Assembly (NCBI GenBank): GCA_030248215.1
Contig: JASANG010002850.1
Span: 124,001 to 188,000, forward strand
Source of the DNA: Enoplolaimus lenunculus
Taxonomy: Eukaryota > Nematoda > Enoplea > Enoplida > Thoracostomopsidae
DNA length: 64,000 nucleotides
Reading direction: 5' to 3'
Shown here one piece after another: positions 1-10,438 of this stretch (position 1 is its first letter; every line of letters starts with the position of its first letter). The translations under genes and the position numbers were made by a program. The notes beneath the pieces are model-generated. The model was not told the origin of the DNA, made no database searches, and saw nothing but the letters and a program-made list of their open reading frames with translations.

Positions 1-883
1 CTCATTTTCATAGTTTATGTTGATGGATTATTCAACAGCTTGGTAAAGCGGTTGGAACTAGAAAAATGCTCTGCACTTGAGCAACATGGGATATGTTTAA
101 TATTCCTATTAAAAGGATAGTAACTAGACCAGCACATTCGCTTGATGTAACCTGTAAAACTATTAAGGAACAGTGGCGTCCAAAATAATGTTTAATTATT
201 CTTCTGAAACATGGCGAAGAGCGAAATTTCTGTAATTTTCTTTTTCTAAGAAATAGATGTTTTGCTTGAATGCAAACCAAAAAAATTGTGAAATGTTGAA
301 AGATTTAGCTTGAAATCAATGAGTGTGTATTGCAATTTTGATCAAGAACGTATTAAATTAACCTTTGGCTCTATATTAACACAGTTAATTGACTTTAATA
401 AGAGCAGTGTATGGCGACATAATGACTGTGTTTGAGTTCTGATGAACAATTTTGTTAGATACTTTCCGGAACAAGGCGTTGGCACCAAACAATCGCAATT
501 GATTAAGTAAACATCGCTATACTTCAGCCATGTCTCTGCAAACCTGCCATTATCTAAGAAATTTCGGAAAATTACTAATAAACCTGCCAAAAACTTTCAA
601 CATAAAAATAGATTTGCTGTCCGCAGTATGTTTCAGAAGACACGATGAAATAAAATTATCTGATCATGTTTAGGGACTAACTTGGTTAAATATTCTTGGC
701 CTTTGTTCAGTATAGAGGCTTTCTCACTGGGAGACTGATGGATTTAGGTTTAGGCTTACTTTTTAAGTTTAGGCTTAGGTTTAAGCATAGGCTAGGTTTA
801 GCGGGCAATCCCTTACAGGTAGCATGGATCATACTCCTGAGACACACTTAACTTGATTTGATTATTTTATAAGTTAATTATAG
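1..883. other. gene-free left edge, probably KANK intron
   Basis: No coding exon is recognisable here. A degenerate tract related to the TTAGGC element family lies at about 745-800. The next exon (884) starts in the middle of the ankyrin domain, so this stretch is probably intron and the earlier KANK exons lie left of the window. The KANK ankyrin repeat that should come just before was searched for by eye and not found. Confidence 0.5.
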
Positions 884-2941
884 GCTGGTTATTCGCCAGT
901 TATGCTGGCGGCATTATGCCCTTTGAACTCTGAAGCTGACAAGGAAATAATTCGGCGGCTGTTCAAAATTGGTGATGTGAATCAAAAAGCTGTTCAGGTT
1001 GTAATAAATGATAAACGATATTGCGTGAAAAAAGTATAAGTATCGAGTTCAACGCACAGCGACTATTATCCCCATTCACACGTGCAAGTATTTGCACCGA
1101 GAACTCACAGTTGCAATTTGCAGCTGCAAACACTGTCGAAAAACCATTAATAAAACTTGCAGTTGCATTAGTCCTCGCTACAAAAACTTGCACGTCTGTT
1201 AGGGGATTTACACGTACAAATAGGCTTTAATGGTAACTTTCTTTCCAAAAACAAGGGATAACTTTGCAGTTATCCCATTGTCTTTAGCGTAAAAATCTTC
1301 AGTTTACCATGTCTAATGGAAAATTTTAAATTACAGCCTATAATTTAATATTTTTAAAATATCAGAATGGTCAAACTGCACTGATGCTTGCAGTGAGTCA
1401 CGGCAACACTGTCGCAACTCAACTGCTGCTTGACGCCGACGCTTCAGTGAACGCAACCGATTCAGACGGGTCGACAGCTTTGATGTGTGCCGCTGAGCAT
1501 GGGCACAAACAAATTGTAGAACTCCTGCTTGGCGCGGAAGATATTGAAGCTGATCGGACAGATAATGTTAGTAAAATAAGGGTTATTGATACTTTTTAAA
1601 ACCATAAATTTGATAATATTTTTACTGACATTTGAGTGAGATGTCACATTTTTGGGAATTTTTTAACCTAAGACTCCGTTAGTTTCAATTAATCTAACCT
1701 TTGATTTGAATTTTCTTGGAAACCATTGTCCTGTGTTTGGTTTGCGCTAAAGATTATGCCAGAAACTTGTCGTTTGGCGAGTTGTTTTTGATTCAGACTA
1801 CGAATGCATTTTTGCAACCTAAAATTATGCAAACTTTGCTCGTGCAACTTTCCTGTTAACATATTTGAATTTTATTTGAAAACGATTTGAAGTGATGTGT
1901 TGTACAAAATTTTGTAAAATTTTCTGTGTTCTTACATTTCGTTTTACTTTATTCAAAAGCTAAGTTAATAAATCGACTAATATGCTTTGCATACTTCTGA
2001 TGTAAAACGAACTATGGGTATGTTTACCACCGACACCGCTCGCCTATAAGTACTTTACGTTTCAATCCGAGAAAGTTTTCAACCCTTGTGGAAATCTTAC
2101 ACCGCAAATATTATGTCCGAAGGATTATACTAACCAGAGGTGTAAGTTGGTGAAGATTTCTTACATGCGGGTTTACCCGCAAAAAATTCCGGCCCGTGTA
2201 TAGAACAGGGCCGGATCGTTCTCCGGAGGGGCTATAATAGAGTCAGTTCAAGTTTTAGACTATTTTTTGCTTAAGCTTAGGCTTAGGCTTAGGCTTAGGA
2301 ATATGCTTATACTTATACTACTGACTGTTCCGGCCCTGTTCTATACATGGGCCTAAATTCCTTTGTCCGCTACCCGCCTATGCCCGCCCTTGTTTTTCTT
2401 CTACGTTCAACACAATTGTGTAATTGTACAGCACATTGATGTTAGCCGTTCGATTTAAGTTACAAAATATCTTTATTAGTATCTTTCAAAACAAACCAAT
2501 TAGTTGAAAAATGTAACATCGGAGAATATTCCACAATGCACGTATTACTGGTAAAACTAGGTTATTTGCCGATGGGTGATCAGTGAATTGAAACATTCTT
2601 GTCCGTACAAAATTTTAGGTCGTGTAAATACTAACAAACTATACCCACACTTTGAAATTCTTTACACGCCAGCATACCTGCATCAAAATTTTCTTACCGT
2701 ACCCGCGTTTACCTGCGCGTACCTGCGGCCAACGTGCAGCACTAAAAATAAAAAATTTCATTAAAATACGTTAATATACAAGGTGCAATTTATAAAACTA
2801 AGAATGCAATTTGAAATTTTATTCTTACAGGACGGTTCAACTGCGCTATCAATTGCTGTGGATAATCGTCATCACGACATTGGTGTGCTCATTCACGCTC
2901 ATCTGGCAAACTCAAAAGAATCACGAGTGCTTGCTCCGCCG
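884..2941 (+). CDS. KANK-family ankyrin-repeat protein, internal/3' exons (partial)
   Basis: Three exons are visible: 884-997, 1366-1566 and 2831-2941, all in phase 0 with AG/GT borders. They encode 38, 67 and 37 residues. The joined text reads AGYSPVMLAAL, NGQTALMLAVSHG, DGSTALMCAAEHGH and DGSTALSIAVDNRHHDIGVL, which follows the C-terminal ankyrin repeats of KANK proteins (KN motif and ankyrin repeat domains) in order. In animals KANK proteins are cytoplasmic scaffolds that bind talin at the rim of adhesions and liprin/KIF21-type cortical partners through the ankyrin domain; in nematodes the relative is VAB-19, at epidermal attachment structures. The first ankyrin repeats, the KN motif and the coiled coil must lie left of the window. 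After 2941 there is a good donor (GTAAGC), so at least one more exon is expected, but it was not found. If the last intron is retained, the frame stops at 2974. The first donor (CAG/GTTGTA) is weak. Family assignment is strong; the gene end is uncertain. Confidence 0.88.
2191..2353 (+). mobile_element. complete TTAGGC-carrying MITE (KANK intron)
   Basis: A 163-bp element with near-perfect terminal inverted repeats of about 25 bp; the left begins GGCCCGTGTATAGAACAGGG and the right is its complement. The core holds several TTAGGC units in a row. The flanks AAAATTCC and TAAATTCC look like an 8-bp target duplication with one mismatch. It has no coding capacity. It lies in the intron between the second and third visible KANK exons. 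This is the cleanest + copy of a family seen more than ten times in the window. Confidence 0.8.
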
Positions 2942-3010
2942 GTAAGCTTTGCGACAGGTAAATGGCCAAAATAGTGCGGTTTGTGAAGTTTTTGCATTAC
3001 ATTCACGCAT

Positions 3011-3470
3011 GCCACAAAAAGTGTCATCGGGGATGGTAATCATCCAACCGTTAATCCTACCTCAAAGAAAGTTCTACGTTGACCCTACCCCAACACGTAA
3101 CATAAGGACGTTAATGCAAACAAGATAATTTCGCGCTCACCGAATTGTCAGTCTAGGTAGGAACCGTGACTTCAGACCTTTCTGCAAAGCAACTGGAAAA
3201 ACGGGTTTCGGGTGGTTTTGAACTAGCGACCTTCTACGTGTCATCGTCTACTATACGTCGACCTTATGCTGCCAGCAAGCATGGCATATAATGTGCATTG
3301 CATATACTGTATATACACCAAGACAAGCATGCCTCATATGCTTACACCAATAACACGCGCGTCGCAAATTGCTCTGTGGCAACTGATATTCTAGGTTCAA
3401 CGGACAATTGTCGCTGAGGTAGGGTTCTAATGATTGGTTGTTAACCTTCACGTGTGACACTTTTTGTAGC
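3011..3470. mobile_element. MITE with CACAAAAAGTGTCA ends
   Basis: The left end GCCACAAAAAGTGTCA (3011) is the inverse, with one mismatch, of the right end at 3470. The 460-bp interior has no supported coding region. The same end motif occurs in the repeats at about 44900 and 52667. Whether it lies in the last KANK intron or beyond the gene is not known. Confidence 0.6.
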
Positions 3471-3785
3471 AATGGTGAGTTTTTATTGTGAATGGCGCAT
3501 TATAATTGGAGTCCGTATCCTTAATAAGAGTCCGTAAGCAGATAGAGTCCCTAAACCCTAATTGGATTCCATAAATGTCAATTTTCCCTAATTATAGCGC
3601 GTAAATGACAGCAGGCCAATATAAACTTGAGTTCGAAACTTTAAAGCATATTTAACTATGAAGGTGATTCTTAAGTGTAACCCTGCATTATCGCTCAAGC
3701 TTTTGATTCAAGACCAATAAACGTTTAATTTAACGGATAGTTGCAACACCCCATATATGTCAGTAGCGAAGTGCGGCGGAGGGCT

Positions 3786-3894
3786 GGTTAAAAATAAATA
3801 ACAGCCTGTAACCGAATAACAGGGGTACCCTTTGGATATGCCAAATAAATATCAGTCCCCCTCTTATTCGGGTCACTACAGTATATTGTTTGAA
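3786..3894 (+). repeat. short dispersed repeat (about 105 bp)
   Basis: It starts GGTTAAAAATAAATAACAG and ends near TTATTCGGGTCACTACAGTA. Copies of the same unit occur at 37278-37382 and, inverted, at 40903-41006; partial copies lie near 4826-4873, 43040-43080 and 53249-53285. No coding capacity. The superfamily is not recognised. Confidence 0.6.
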
Positions 3895-3899
3895 TTTTG

Positions 3900-4297
3900 G
3901 GCCCGTGTAAAATCAGGGGCGGAACGCTTTTCTCAGGGACTGCAATAGAGTAAGCTTAAGCTTTAGACTATTTTTTGTTTAGGCTCAGGCTTGTATTTAA
4001 ACTCATTATTACGCTTAGGCTTAGGCTTAGCAATATTTGTATACTACTGTTACGCACATATAAACTTTAGTGATTTGATTTTATTCAGTCTGAGTTAGGA
4101 CTATCAGAACTCAAAATTTTGAGTTGACAGCTAATTAATCAACTCAGCCTGAGTCAACTCAACTCATAGTAAGAATCAGCTCAACTCAGAATGAGTTGAT
4201 GTTTAATGATTTTAATTCAGAAATAACTAACTCGCTAGCTGAATTGATTAATCACCTCATTTGAATTTACAGTGCGGCCCTGTTCTATGCATTGGCC
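3900..4297 (+). mobile_element. TTAGGC-carrying MITE split by a nested MITE
   Basis: The left end GGCCCGTGTAAAATCAGGGG and the right end (complement GGCCAATGCATAGAACAGGG) are those of the TTAGGC family. The core has TTAGGC units near 4015-4030. A second element (4055-4274) interrupts it just before its right end. This orders the two insertions: the TTAGGC element came first. Confidence 0.75.
4055..4274. mobile_element. CACTGTAAATT-type MITE, nested
   Basis: About 220 bp, ending AATTTACAGTG, with a more decayed left end. The interior is made of many ACTCAG/CTGAGT-like words in both orientations. It matches the copy at 40505-40763 and the split copy at 9462-9520 plus 14441-14627. It sits inside a TTAGGC-family element. 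No coding capacity. Confidence 0.7.
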
Positions 4298-4950
4298 AAA
4301 ATTTCGAATTTTATTTTTAGCAAGCGGTAAAACGAAATTTCTTCACTGTCAACACAAGTCGATTTCGCAAATGATTTCTGCGGTCACGAATACGTTATTT
4401 CAATGGCGTGAAGAGCGTTTTTATGCTAAATACACCAATTTAAATTGTTTACCTTTCAAACAACATTGTTCAAACACATGTGAATTTGTTTTGCTGTAAT
4501 CAGGAGCGTAGCTCTCAAGTGGCCCGAAAAGTGTTTTCATGGCACTGATGGCTTTGAATAAAGATATTTCTGTTAGTAAATATATTTTATCTGAAACAAA
4601 TTGATGAAACCTGCAAACTATATGTTTTTATGAAAATTTATATTATAAAAAACTAAAATTGCAACTACGCTCATAAGCTGCAGTATAAACGAATTTGACT
4701 CGAAGCTTGAATATGTACAGGCGTTTAGCTAAAATTCTTAATGGTTCATTTCTAATCTAAACCTTTATATAGTTTATAATCTGGTAAATATTGAAATAAA
4801 AAAGCTCTGAAATAGAAAGCGTGGGTTAAAAATAAATAACAGTCCGTAACTGAATAACGGGCGAGAGGGGTGATATCCTCTGGAGAGGAAGCTCCGATAT
4901 AAAAAATTGATTTAAGATACAATAATAATATTTGATTAATTTTATAAATA

Positions 4951-5223
4951 TTAACCCTTTCACTCATAGAGTATACTATGAGCAACTAAATACATTAATG
5001 TACGAGCAATACACACACTGCGAGCAGTGTTTAACATTTATCACCTATATGCAGAGTGTAAAATCTCCACAAGACGTGAGAGCCCCCTCGGGCTCGAGCG
5101 TCAAGCTCGTATGGCTCAGTGGTCATCGTATTAACACCTCCCACCCGTGAGACTGGGGTTCGAATCTCACCTTGAAATTACATCTAATGTGAAATAGCAA
5201 ATATTCATGTGAGAAAGGGTTAA
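4951..5223 (+). mobile_element. piggyBac-like MITE with tRNA-like module
   Basis: A 273-bp element bounded by TTAA on both sides, with inverted ends TTAACCCTTTC and GAAAGGGTTAA. The TTAA target and CCCTTT start are hallmarks of piggyBac elements. Inside are a hairpin GAGCCCCCTCGGGCTC (5080-5095), a Pol III A-box-like TGGCTCAGTGG (5112-5122) and a B-box-like GGTTCGAATC (5157-5166), spaced as in a tRNA. The tRNA arms are degenerate, so this is not called a tRNA gene. Related full copies are at 14635-14904 (inverted) and 62037-62307. Confidence 0.8.
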
Positions 5224-6078
5224 TTTTCTTAGGAGACCGATGACTTTTAATGTTATTAAAACATTCACTTTTTTGGTTGTTAAACTCTTTGAATTATTGT
5301 AAAATACGCTGCTGGGTCGGCGAATTTTGAAAATTTCAACCATTAATGTATTGAAAAGTGTTAGCATATTTGTGCTACTATTGTTTGTGAGTATATATCA
5401 TAAAAAACTTCTCATAGTCAGACTGTGAAAAATCAAAGTTAACAGGTACATTCAGTATTAGCAACAATATACACATATAAGCGACATATTCTTAACAGGC
5501 GAGCAGCCAGCTCGCCTTGCTGGGGTTAAACGTATTTCAGGAGCGTCATTCCGACGATATTCGACTACATACAAGCAAGGTTGAAAATTTTTTATGCTGG
5601 AACAAAATTTCATTTAGGGCTTTGAGACCTCATTAGCCTCTGTCTACATGCGTGTTTCCTAGAGCTAGCTTCATATTGAATTGTGGTCCTGTAAACTCTT
5701 GACCCGTGGAGAGTTTAACCATCATGCCTTCTTAAACCAGTTTATGCCTTTTCTTACGGGTTCCACAGCAAAGGCGATAAATCGGTAGAAACTGTTTTTA
5801 TCAATGAAATTGTTATCAATATAAAATAATTTAAGTATTTTTGTTTGTTTGTTTGTTATTTGTTTATTTGAACAATGCGTAAATCATAATTCGTGTAATT
5901 ATCGCAACCGCAACAACTGCGATAAGCAAAATATATATTCATAAAACGAAACAAAAAATGAAAACATTCAAATAAAGTTGCGTTGAGCTGGCAACAATGC
6001 CGAGGCCAAGAACCCCTTTACCCTCCTAAGAGGCGGAAGCCTCGCGCTTTCACAAGCATAACTTGACTTAAAAATATT
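5224..6078. other. intergenic, no gene seen
   Basis: AT-rich sequence with a short TTTG/GTTT microsatellite near 5840-5870 and a low-copy repeat near 5510-5600 that resembles stretches at about 7800 and 46760. The open frames here are short and resemble nothing known. Confidence 0.5.
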
Positions 6079-6224
6079 GGACAATGTATAGAACAGGGCC
6101 GTAGGAGCAGTATAGTCATTTTAAGCTTAAGCCTAAGCAAAGAAATAAACAAAATATTAAGCTTAATACACTGTTGCAGTTGAGCAGAAAAACGTTCCGC
6201 TTCTGAAGTTTATATACATGGGCC
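6079..6224 (-). mobile_element. TTAGGC-carrying MITE, decayed copy
   Basis: The left end contains AATGTATAGAACAGGGCCG and the right end contains TATATACATGGGCC, the family's terminal repeats. The core holds only a few TAAGCCTAAGC-like units, so the telomere-like tract has largely decayed. Short open frames across it are by-products. Confidence 0.65.
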
Positions 6225-6646
6225 AAGGTGAACATAGAATGATTTCTATAAAAAAACGAGCCACAGTAAACCACTGACCAGCGTCGTTGAATAACAAGGC
6301 ACCTCCGTGAATATACGTGGAGACTTCGGCTGTAACTGACCATAGCTTCTGATAAAAGCCTAAATCTAAATTGGTCAACTTTTCCCTCCTTTAAGTACGA
6401 ACAAAAATATAGCGTGAATTGTTTATATTACGGTATCTTGATTTAGACCGAATAACACCGGCCTGTGCCAATTCTTAGTTCCAAATATTGTCCAGAAATC
6501 AAAGAAAACCAATTTTAACCCTAATCCGCATGAATAGTGTCTATTTCATCTGAGATCTAATTTCAGACAAGCATTCGATCTCGAACCCGGCACATTTTGG
6601 TGGCATATTTCGTGTACACTGTTTGTGTAATGCTAGGTACACTCAT

Positions 6647-6955
6647 CAGGCTTCAACAGGAGGTCTGCCTCCACCTCCGGCAGAAAATCGACGTTCAGCT
6701 ATGATTGCACTTTTGGAAGAGGTCCTGACATTCGTTTTAACTTTTGGCACAATTTTGTAGAAAGAATTTAAAAAATTTTGTAAAAAAATAAGTGTAACAC
6801 GAATCGATTTAACAACACATTACAGATATTTGCTAAAATTAACAAACTGAACACGAATTCCACTACTCAATTTCGCCTCACCTCAAGCTTCGACAAGTTT
6901 TGTTGACCTCCGGATCTGGCTTCGGGATTTTTCATATCCTTTTGCACTTAGGCGC
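6647..6955. mobile_element. hAT-like MITE (CCGGAGG family), diverged
   Basis: Words such as GAGGTCTGCCTCC at the left and GACCTCCGG at the right match the better copies at 6999-7354 and 44288-44661. The outer ends are decayed. No coding capacity. Confidence 0.5.
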
Positions 6956-6998
6956 TCATTGTATACTGCTGAATAGGGTTAAAGATTTCAGTATGCAA

Positions 6999-7354
6999 CA
7001 GCGTACAACCGGAGATCTGCCTTCGGCTCCGGCATAAAATCGATCTCCAGCTCCGGATGTATTTTGCCAAATGTTTCAGCAGTTTCGGTACTGGAATTTT
7101 TCGTATTTTTATATATAAATTAACAGATTTCGTTCTGAATAAGTTTGTTTATAAGTTTGCGACAATTTGGAAAAAACATTGTTGCTGAAATATATCGACT
7201 ATGAAACAACAATTTTTGACAATGATTCACAGATTAGTACTTTAAATTAGCAGACGGCTAACATAATTTTTATTATCTAATTTTGCTTCACCTCTGGCTT
7301 CGGCAAAATTTTGACTTCCGGCTCAGAGTTTTTTGCACCTCCGGTCGTATCCTG
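6999..7354. mobile_element. hAT-like MITE (CCGGAGG family)
   Basis: Left end near CAGCGTACAACCGGAG, right end complement CAGGATACGACCGGAGG. The flanks GTATGCAA and ATCTGCAA agree at six of eight positions, as expected for an old 8-bp hAT target duplication. The middle is AT-rich and shared with the other copies. No transposase. Confidence 0.6.
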
Positions 7355-9461
7355 ATCTGCAATCTCATTAATCGCGCCGTATTGCTGACCCAGTTGTTCC
7401 AGGAAGGACAAGCCAATATATTTTTTTGCTTTATTATACTTAGTTGGTTGCAAAACAACCGTTTACTTTAGGCTTAAACTTTGTTTTAGGTTATGAATAA
7501 TAGTATAAAGCACATTCTTGTAATAGGCCCTTCAACAAACCTAAATTTGATAAATAATGCTTGCTGACTAAATTTCTGAGAAATCGTAGAGTTTTTGAAC
7601 ATTTTTTCATTGATTCAAAGTAAACATACTTAGTTGGTTTTCATTAGCAATCTTTTATTTATGCTTGCGTATCTGCTTTAGGGTATATAGCACTTATCGG
7701 GGTGGTTTTTCTTGTTATGGAACCATTCGATATACGTTCAAATGGTTTTGTCGAAGTTATCCTGGTAACCTGCCAAAGTGATTCGAATCCGTAGCCCGAG
7801 GGGGATGGGCAAGTAGGGTCTAGCTCCTCTCAAAAAATTTTGCCTCTTTAGAAAATGTTCAACCTTGCTTGTAAGCCATCGAAAGCCCTTGTATGCCGCT
7901 TATGAATAAATTTTAGCCCCCCCACACAGCAGAAGGAGCTGATCACGGGCCTGAAGTGATCAGACTCAAAATGTACCTAAACTTTGTCCGGCATTTAGTT
8001 TTGTAGCTCAAAACAAGTTTATCCAACCACAGGTTGTCGGAATCGTGGTGACGGGGTACCAAAAGGAGGTCAACTTATTGTACCGCGTTCCTAGAAACGT
8101 TTCAGACTTGTTTTTATGTTATGTCAAATTATTGCATGTTCCTCCTGAAAAAATTTTAGTCTAGTTGCCAAGTTGAGAGTTGGCTACGGACCCGTATGAA
8201 CTGATGGTTTCTTGCAATCAGAATTGCTAATTTACTGTCGATTAAAGCCAAGCCATCAGTCAGGTCGTCTCGCCTAAGTTTTTGAATAAATTGGCGAAAC
8301 TAAATTACACTTGAGCGTGTCAAAAACCAGCTGCATAAAATCTGATGCATTATTTTAGTTATGCTGTTATCGTATCTGTTATTGTAGTGTGATTAAAAAT
8401 CTGCGTATTAATAGATGCAAATTGCAAATTTTTAAAGTTTAAAAATCAAAGATATGGACGTGCAGGCTTCCGGTAATTTCGGAAATGAAATTATAGATTA
8501 CAAAATTTATTTGCTTGGTGTGTTTCGTTTTAACCTTTGGTGCAATTTTGATAAAAAAAATTGCCGTGATTTTTTAAAAAATACGCGTATAAAACCAAAA
8601 GATTAAATAACACCTTACAGGTATTTGCTCAAATAACTAAGTTAAACATCATTTTAGCTAAATAATTTTATAGGTTCCAGCTTTGGCAAATATTGTTGAC
8701 CATCCTGAACCTTTCACATCCGGTTGCATCTTGCTTTAGCACGTACTACGCGTGAATTTTAACCTAAGCCATGAGCTAACTCTATTCTTATGCCGAAGAC
8801 TAAGCTTAAGCAATGACCGGCGACAATAGTTCGTTAAAAAATTTTCATATTAAATCTTTGTTTGATTGTATTTTAGTGTTTATTTCTTTAGTTTAATAAC
8901 ATAATTTTCAATATAAAATAAAAAAAATGACTTTCAATGTGTGCCAGGTTTTTGTTATTCTTTTGACAATTAATTTTGGCGAAAGTGTGGTCGTGCGTCG
9001 AAGTAGCAAACGTTAGTAAATATTTTTCATTTTTTGCAAAATGTATTCTAAAATCAGTAACTGCATTCATTGCGGGACTATACATTTTGCTGTTGTTTTT
9101 TTATTTACAAATTTCAAATTCGCTGCAAAAATTTCAGATGATTTAATCGTTATGGTTATATGCTCAATTTATAATTAATGTCCCCTGTTAAATTTTGGGG
9201 CATTTCGTTTTAGCCACGAGACTTCAATACGGTAGGTTTTGCTTAGATTTACACTTAGGCTAATTGTTTAGCAAAATTAAGACTTATAGTTGTTATTCGT
9301 CGAAAATACAGAGTAACAGAATTTTTAAGCATTTTGACAATTTATTTTAGACAAACACGAGGCCTGACAGGCTTCACAATTTTTCGGTTTGACTATACAG
9401 TCTTACATAATGAATGAAGTGGCTATTATTCATTTGTTAATGATAGCCACTTCCTGTAACG
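7355..9461. other. intergenic, repeats only
   Basis: No gene recognised. A diverged copy of the CCGGAGG hAT-like family lies at about 8462-8735. A low-copy repeat at about 7795-7925 has relatives near 19330 and 30540. The remaining sequence is AT-rich without supported coding. Confidence 0.5.
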
Positions 9462-9520
9462 CACTGTAAATTTCAGTGAGTCGGTTCTGACACAGAATGA
9501 GTTGATTAACTCAATCTGAG

Positions 9521-9660
9521 TGTAAGCGTATCAAAAATGTAAACGTCTGTTTGTCTTTTAATTTGTTAAAAATGTTTATTTTTTAAGTTTTTTAAACATT
9601 TTCGTCTCTCAGAATGTTTTAATTGAAATCACTTTTTTCATTTTTTCGCCAAATCTTACA
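9521..9660 (-). repeat. 3' LTR of the Ty3/Gypsy fossil
   Basis: A 140-bp repeat with perfect 6-bp inverted ends TGTAAG and CTTACA. A purine-rich tract on the - strand (9661-9674) lies just inside it, as expected for the polypurine tract. Confidence 0.75.
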
Positions 9661-9760
9661 CTACCCCCTTGGGGAGTAGCGGAGCCCATTAGATATATCG
9701 AACTTGCGGTTTCAAATTAAATGTAACGTTTTGTGATAACTTCTGCGTTGAAATTAAAGT

Positions 9761-10006
9761 TTTCTTCAAGAACTGTTGAGCTAAATTAATTGCACGCTGA
9801 ACACCCTTGTGTCGTGATTGCGCATTTCTTGTAAATTGTCTTATGTTATTGAACGGAATAAATGCCAACTTGTCAGTACCAAAAAATCGCACGGGCACAT
9901 CATCAAAATGTTTTTGTTGTTTACTAAGGTTTGTATTACTTGGGTTAATAATTAATGCAGGCCACCATGGAAAATGGGGAAATTTGGCCATAACAACAGA
10001 GCCAAC
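9761..10006 (-). other. PWWP domain at the end of the retrotransposon pol region
   Basis: The sequence reads VGSVVMAKFPHFPWWPALI, then VRFFGTDKLAFIPFNNI, and ends in a helical QRAINLAQQFLKK. This matches the PWWP fold: the K-x(3)-FPWWPA turn and the V-x-FFGT strand are as in LEDGF/HDGF-type domains, which read H3K36 methylation through an aromatic cage. It follows directly after integrase GPY/F-like text (KGPFKVIS, IDRCKPA), the place where chromoviruses carry a chromodomain. It is part of the fossil at 9521-14435. Function in targeting is inference. Confidence 0.8.
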
Positions 10007-10438
10007 TTTGGGAGGGAAAAGTTTATTATCTGAAATGACTGTTTCTGTATGTTCTGAGCACAATTCAGCTTCTCGAAATGCTGGTTTACAACGGTCAATT
10101 GACACCTTTTCAGTACAACCTTTTGAATCGACGGAAATTGTTTTGTTGTCACGAGAAATTACTTTGAATGGTCCTTTGTAACGCGGATGCAGCGTTGATT
10201 GCGGTGATTCGTTCCGAATCCAAACATGACTTGACGTATTAAGGTCATTCGGTATAAAATGAACTGCAGAATGCTGTCGTTGTGGGGCACGAAAATTAGC
10301 AATAGACGAACAATTTATTCACGAATTCTGGTGTAGGCCTATCAATTTGAGGCTTGACATCATCGAAGAATTGACTGGGTAGCTCCAGCGAAGATGCATA
10401 CAGCTTTTCAGCTGGACAATAACCATCGGCATTAGCTG

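Noticed and set aside
2275-2300. True telomere or chromosome end
   Set aside because: TTAGGC runs are short, scattered and enclosed by inverted repeats, with ordinary genes on both sides.
5105-5170. tRNA gene
   Set aside because: A- and B-box are present, but acceptor, anticodon and T stems pair poorly, and the same module recurs in three TTAA elements.
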